A DNA stretch of 64,000 nt, taken from the NCBI GenBank assembly GCA_037179335.1, contig JAKZHN010000007.1:620001-684000 (forward strand), read 5' to 3'. The notes below the pieces were generated by a model, which was not told the origin of the DNA, ran no database searches, and was given only the letters and a program-made list of their open reading frames with translations. Position 1 is the stretch's first letter. Each line of letters begins with the position of its first letter. Origin of the DNA: Cyclaneusma minus (lineage: Eukaryota > Ascomycota > Leotiomycetes > Marthamycetales > Marthamycetaceae). This document shows, piece after piece, positions 59,137 to 64,000 of this stretch. Position numbers and translations under genes: made by a program.

Positions 59137-60271
59137 CCTGTGGTCAAGACGCAATGTTAGCAAAGGCCATCGAATGGACGCTCAACGGGAAGGGACCGCA
59201 AACATACTTACTGCATCCCACAGCCACGAAGCCACATGCAACTGCCGGAGAAGCATGAGAGGCAGGAGGTGATGCAGGGGGAGATGCATCGTCACTTGAT
59301 ATCGCCTTGCCGGTCGCTTCATCTGGCGTGATGAAGTTCGCGGCCAAGTTGCAGCGGCGTCTCTTCTCCATGGAGCACCGTTCTCTGGCGGTACCAAATT
59401 CCTCGCCATTCCCAGAAAGAGGTCTGCCACGGCCTCATCCCCTACGATCGACGTCAGCAAATCATTTCGACAGCAAGAGACTCGGGAAGACAAAGGAACG
59501 TACCTTGTTTGTCCTCGTCATTGGGGCCCTCCTCAAACTTCTGGACTGGCGATCCACAAGAGACAAGCCGAATCCAGGCGTGGAGATTGGCAAGAGGAAA
59601 AGGAAGTCTGGAGTCGTCTTCGTCGTTGATCTGAGAGGGTATTTGTACCTGTTATCAAGAGGAAATGATCAGCAAAGGACACACACAGCATTTCCATGGA
59701 CGCCGCAAAGAAAAACCTCGATACCTACTCCTTTGCGACCCATGCCGACTTCCGAGCGTCGAATTGGGGCGATCTTGGTGGAAGTGGTAGAGGGCATCAT
59801 GATGAAGGCCTCGCGACTTTGATCATCCTCGACGACGTTCTGCTGGTTGGTATTGATGCCGAGACCGCCCCACGCGAACCGTGGCTTGGTGACTCCGGCT
59901 TCTGAGCGTCGAATTGGGTCGACCTTGTTGGAAGTGGTAGAGGGGGTCATGATGAAGGCCTCGCGACTCTGATCACCCTCGACGACGTTCTGCTGGTTTG
60001 CGGGGGTGTGCGGGCTGGCAGAGCCATTGCTGGCTGCCCCTTCATCGAAAATCGATCGAGATTGCGAGTTCAGTCGTCGCTGAACGCGAGCACGACGCAG
60101 GCCTGGTATCGACGTCAGCGAAGAACCACGACAGCAGCAACACCCTTCGAATTCGCAACACGACAGAAACAAGAACATACCCTTGTAGTTGGCGTTACGG
60201 GGGCGTCCCGAACTCCCACAAACCAGAATGGATCTGGATTTGTGCACTAGAAGGGATCCAGAGAATCCCAC
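59132..60271 (-). CDS. Array gene (two fused units) with internal peptide repeat
   Basis: Five exons stay in frame: 60181-60271, 59729-60102, 59504-59648, 59212-59441 and 59132-59137 (281 codons from a GTG at 60271, no ATG seen). Residues about 70-155 hold two copies of a 45-residue repeat (NQQNVVEGDQSREAFIM; PSTTSNKVDPIRRSE). The third exon begins exactly at an array block of the GTACAAATA form, read as VQIPSQINDEDDSR, so here the block is coding and links two units. The last exon is GTA TAA, the next block itself. First-exon sequence VGFSGSLLVHKSRS matches VGISECLPVRKSRC of the unit upstream. Function unknown. Confidence 0.45.
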
Positions 60272-60851
60272 CTAGATTCGCGCATTGCTCGTGAGAGATT
60301 GCCACGGAAGAAGGAAGGTCTGGAGAAGAAAGAGAGAGGATCGAAAGGGGCGTATTTGTACCCGCCCACAAGGAGCGGGCTTGGAGGCCTCGTCGTCATT
60401 GTCCCCTGAACAAGCACTCTTGTCACCGACGTCAGCAGGAACCGCGACAGTAGCAAGACGCCTTGAGGCGCAACAGAGAGGGAACATACCTTGTACTTGC
60501 CGTTGCGACGGCCGTCCTCAAACAGCGGCCTCGAACATCTGGACTTGCGCACAGGAAGGCACTCAGAGATGCCGACCTAGATTCGCGCTTTGTTCGTAAT
60601 ACGAAGCAGCAAAGAAAATGTGGTCTGGAGTCGTCGTCGTCTTCGATGTCGAGGGTGTTTTTGTACTCGCGAGAGCCGCGAGGGAGGAGAAGACTTCGCG
60701 GGGCTGTGATGGCAGCAGAAAGGGCAGAGGGATCGAAGACTTCGAATGAGCACTGGCCGCCGCTGAAAATGCGGACTTCTGGAAAAGACGGCCACTTACT
60801 GGAACCGTGGGGGTTGATGATGCCGGCCGATGGTTTTGGATCTGAAGGCAT
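60272..60851 (-). CDS. First unit of the array
   Basis: Begins MPSDPKPSAGIINPHG at 60851, with a good donor (GTAAGTGG) right after it near 60797. Later exon-like pieces are VGISECLPVRKSRC ... GRRNGKYK (about 60500-60584), the common array intron, and SACSGDNDDEASKPAPCGR to the stop ATC TAG near 60274. The stop overlaps the acceptor-like AATCTAG used by the next unit. How the first and later exons are joined is unclear. Confidence 0.35.
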
Positions 60852-61008
60852 TCCGGGATACAGGGACGTACAGGATGTCCGACAGTCCGGCCCATCATCG
60901 CGACTACTGGTGAAGATACGAAGACGAGAGGGAGAAGATGGGACGAAGATGGGACGAAGATGGGACGAAGATGGGGACGAAGATGGGGCGAAGATGCTGT
61001 AAGAGGAC

Positions 61009-61625
61009 GAGGTGAATCAATACGCGGGGTCACGATCTTGGCCATCACGAGGGGGGGTGAGGTGAACCCATACGCGGGGTACGAATTTTGACCATCACAC
61101 AAAGGAACAAGGTGAAGCCATACGCGGGGTATTGACTTTGACCATAATACAGGGGAGCGAGGTGAATTTATACGCGGGGTATTGATCTGGATCATCATAA
61201 GGGGAAACGAGGTGAATCAATACGCGGGGTCGCGAACTTCCCCATTGCGAAGGTAGACGAGGCGAAACAATACGCGGGGTCACTATCATGACAACTTGAT
61301 CACCAGGGAGGATGTGGTGGAGCAATACGCGGGGCATTGATTTTGACCATGATATGGGGGAAGGAGGTGAACCAATACGCGGGGTCACTATCTGAATTCA
61401 ACCCACGGGTGAACGAGATGATGATATACGCGGGGTCACGATCTTGACGATGAGATGGGGGAACAAGGTAAACCACCACACGTGAAAATGAAGTGAAGCA
61501 ATACGCGGAGTCATGGTCAGAACCATCACACAAGGGAAGGAGGCGAATCAATACGCGGCGTCACGATCTTAACCCCCATACTCGGCAAGCAGGTGAAGCA
61601 ATAAGCGAGGCAACGACCAGAATCC
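61009..61625. repeat. Minisatellite, about 50-bp unit, 11-12 copies
   Basis: Each unit has GAGGTGAA, a few bases, then the core AATACGCGGGGTCACGATC and a CATCA-rich tail. Period is 48-54 bp with a few longer gaps. Unit length is not a multiple of three, so open frames through it are accidental. It lies just upstream of the tandem gene array. Confidence 0.9.
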
Positions 61626-61809
61626 CAAGAACAAGATCTAAAAGCGGGATCATCTTCACATCCCACACCCCTCATGAAAACTAAGGACTTAACCTTGTCA
61701 ACAGACAACAGGAGAAGCAAACCCCCCTGACGAAAACCCATCATATCAAGCAACCATGAACCCGACGCAACTCCCAAGTATCAGCCAAGAATAACAGAAC
61801 ATAACAGAC

Positions 61810-61945
61810 CTGAGGGGAACGAGGTGAGGCAATACGCGGGGTCACGACCTTGATCATCGCCAGGGGGGATGAGGTGAATCCATATGCGGGCTGTTATCTT
61901 GACCACCATAGAGGGGAAGGAGGTGAAGCAATAATCGGGGTCACG
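61810..61945. repeat. Detached part of the minisatellite, 3 copies
   Basis: Three more diverged units (AATACGCGGGGTCACGACC, CATATGCGGGCTG, AATAATCGGGGTCACGATC), separated from the main array by about 190 bp of unique sequence. Confidence 0.8.
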
Positions 61946-63082
61946 ATCCTCAGACCCACTTGTCCCCAGCTTCGCGTCATCTTCACATCCAGCAGCTCCA
62001 ATGAGAAAAGGGCAAAAGACACGTCATATTGTTGACAGACAATAGGAGAAGCAAACGACCATGAACCCACACTTATCCCCACCAAACACTCACTGACCAT
62101 GGAGCAGAAACCACCCAAGTCACACATGGAACACCTACCTAGACAGCAATGACGGTATTTCCAGATCATTCGCCATCCCCCTTGTGTTTCCGACAGAATG
62201 GGAGATCTCGGAAGATTTGGGAAATTTCCAGCTGCTGAGGCGAGGTGACGTGGAAGTCTGGAGTGCCTTGGGAAATCTCTGATGATATGGGAAATTTGCA
62301 GTGACTTGGGAATGCCTGGGCGAACCTGGAAGGTTCCGAGTGACAGGGGAGAGTCGTAATGACTTCAGAGGTTTCTGCTAACCTGGAAAGATTTCAGGAG
62401 GGCGGATGTGACTCGATACGTGGGGGAATGACGGGAACTGCAAGGCAAGGTCTGAAGGGCATTTCAGGGTAGGAATATGTTCATGTTGGCGGCTTCAAAG
62501 AAAAGAGGCAAGATACCGTTGATGAAAGATAGAAGAAGCAAACCTGTTTGACAGCAGAGCCATTAAGAATCAGGTACGCACCCCTGACTGAGCCCACCAA
62601 GACGAGAAAAGACGCATCTCAGAAGCCCACACACTGTCACAGACATCTGCAAATCATCAAATCACACATCACAGCCATGAAGAGAAAACCTCGAGACCGT
62701 AGGTAGAACAAGAATGCCACCAGCTATGATACATACACCCTCCATGCTTGCAGCGACACACTTCTGTGCACCACACACCCCTCAGATGCCATCAGAGATA
62801 CACTGACTGAGGAGCTGAAAGCCCGAAACTGAAAGAAACAGACAACCGCAGACGCTGAGCCAGAGTACCAATAGCAGAGATACCACGAGTGATATGTCCG
62901 CCATAAGCACTCCAGCAATGAAGACGCTATGCGAGGAACAAGTGAGCATATGAGCAAAGCAAGCATCTCGCATGCAGCCAAGACTGCAAATGATATGCCA
63001 TCCACTCTGCCATGCAAAAGCCTGACGCTTCCCTCAGCACTTCGCAGTGCTCAGAGCAGCTCCTTGCATCCCGTCATCTCAT
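61946..63082. other. Intergenic, with a 19-bp-period array
   Basis: No gene seen. The listed array at 62190-62400 fills part of it; the end is probably the 3' UTR of the GYF gene. Confidence 0.5.
62190..62400. repeat. 19-bp-period array
   Basis: Seven or more units such as TCTGGAGTGCCTTGGGAAA, TCTCTGATGATATGGGAAA and TTTCTGCTAACCTGGAAAG at 18-20 bp spacing. Confidence 0.75.
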
Positions 63083-64000
63083 TCATTTCCGTCCCTTCTT
63101 CTTACCCGCAACGACCTTGTATCCGGCATGCGCTTCCTTCTCCTCCCGAACAGGACCCTTCTTAGCGACCTCGTTCCAGCCACCCTTACCCTCATTCGAA
63201 GCAACACCATTGCTGCCCGAGGAGTTAGCAGCCTCGACGATGCCCTTCTCAGCGAGCTTCTTGCGACGCATGTATTCTTCTGCGAAGCGGTGACCGTCGA
63301 GCAGCTTGGAGTACATGTAGACGGCGTCGGCAATGATTCCGGCGTCGGCATTAGTCTCTTTGAGGTTGCGGAGGAAGACATCGACTATTTGAGGAACTGA
63401 TTAGCGGAGTGTACACATTTCGAGAGCGGAAGGGGAGTGTTCTCGAGCAAGGCTCGAGGGAGAAGGGAGGCTTACCATCGATGTTTCCGTCCAGACCCTT
63501 CAGCTGCGACTTGGCCCACTTGTTGAACTCTTCTTGGGCAGTGTTCATGTTGTTGGCCACGACGGGCTTGGCAACCGGAGTGGCAGCTGGCTTGGCGACA
63601 GGTCTGACGCCGCCAGTAGTAGTGATGGTGGGACCAGTGGGACGAGGAGCCGAAGAAGATGGACCAGTGGGGATCTTGACTTTGCCACCCGCACCAACAG
63701 TAGACCAGGCACCACCTCCAGCAGCAGGAGCAGCGGTGGGCTTGCTGGCAAGTTCAGCGTAGCGTTTGCCAGCTGGGGCAGCAGCAGCGGCAGCGTTGGC
63801 AGTCAAAGCGTTAGCAGCAGCCTGAGCAGCAGCCTGCTTTTGCTTTCGCAGCTCCTCCTCTTTCTGGATCTCGGCCAGGGTCTTCTTCCCAGAGGTGTTG
63901 GTGGTGGCAGCGGGAGTTGCTTTGCCAGCAGCAGCAGCAGGCTTGGCCCAAGCAGATGATGCAGCAGTCGGAGCTGGAGACGAGCTGGTAGCCCAGGTCG
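63083..64000 (-). CDS. GYF-domain protein, C-terminal part (5' end outside window)
   Basis: Last two exons of a gene running off the right edge: 63476-64000 and 63083-63384, joined by a 91-nt GT-AG intron. The sequence has the family's KKTLAEIQKEEELRKQKQ helix, a long Ala/Pro/Thr-rich linker with GKRYAELASKP, and the conserved end NKWAKSQLKGLDGNID ... IIADAVYMYSKLLDGHRFAE, EEYMRRKKLAEKGIVE, as in Smy2/GIGYF-type fungal proteins. GYF domains bind proline-rich partners in translation repression and mRNA or vesicle traffic; the domain itself lies outside this window. The basic tail ends KVVAGKKKGRK. Confidence 0.82.

Larger units (their letters stand above)
53955..60660 (-). repeat. Tandem array of diverged gene units sharing a 39-44 nt block
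   Basis: At least nine minus-strand blocks start GTATAAA or GTACAAA and end in a pyrimidine tract plus CAG|AC(C/T)TYC. Their TATA-like cores on the plus strand lie near 54577, 55148, 56505, 57445, 58388, 59133, 59644, 60357 and 60660; a related one is at 53960-54000. Seven are followed by a short exon and an intron of common type (GTAYGTT ... GCTGACRTCGAT..CAG). Upstream of five is a conserved GCTAAC/GCTGAT...ACAG. The units are paralogous by position, order and sequence but have drifted far. Confidence 0.75.

Noticed and set aside
61009..61945. CRISPR-like array
   Set aside because: Units drift throughout, there is no exact repeat with unique spacers, and the organism is a eukaryote.

Overview
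The window looks like nuclear DNA of a filamentous ascomycete. The evidence is short spliceosomal introns (about 50-150 nt, GT...CTRAC...YAG), a MedA-type conidiation regulator, a GYF-domain protein gene, and a long AT-rich block whose repeat copies differ almost only by C->T and G->A changes, the mark of repeat-induced point mutation (RIP). Sets of near-identical introns inside one gene resemble the introner-like elements known from Dothideomycetes (Mycosphaerellales), so that class is my best guess; no marker gene proves it.

Layout. 1-7.2 kb: no firm gene, probably the large upstream region and leader of medA. 7.2-9.8 kb: medA (+), four exons. 9.8-15 kb: gene-poor, with short tandem repeats and a tRNA-like element. 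15-37 kb: an accessory region with a family of proteins built from a coiled coil, an Arg/Ser-rich stretch and, in two members, paired zinc knuckles (15.1-16.6 kb +, 19.7-21.3 kb -). A third member lacks the knuckles (24.9-25.8 kb -), a relative carries a C2H2 finger instead (31.1-32.3 kb -), and one is a pseudogene (35.7-37.1 kb -) broken by a hAT-type MITE. A METTL16-type RNA methyltransferase gene (21.9-23.4 kb +) sits among them. Two hAT MITE copies have perfect 8-bp target duplications. Degenerate arrays with a 19-bp period recur at eight or more intergenic sites.

38.0-50.8 kb: AT-rich RIP-degraded island. It consists of a short and a long copy of one transposon joined head to tail with 9-bp target duplications, and inside the long copy a nested 7.9-kb LTR retrotransposon with 227-bp LTRs and a 5-bp duplication. 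51.0-52.5 kb: a conserved-looking gene of unknown function (-). 53.5-60.9 kb: a tandem array of diverged gene units on the minus strand. Each unit starts with the same 39-44 nt block (GTATAAAT or GTACAAAT ... CAG|AC) and most carry the same following intron; one unit has gained a J-domain and one encodes a histone-H1-like basic tail. 61.0-61.9 kb: minisatellite of about 50 bp period. 63.1-64.0 kb: the 3' part of a GYF-domain protein gene (-), running off the window.

Housekeeping or regulatory genes (medA, METTL16-like, GYF) therefore frame two fast-evolving compartments: a dispersed coiled-coil/zinc-knuckle family next to a RIP island, and a tandem array of small lineage-specific genes. I see no metabolic operon or cluster.
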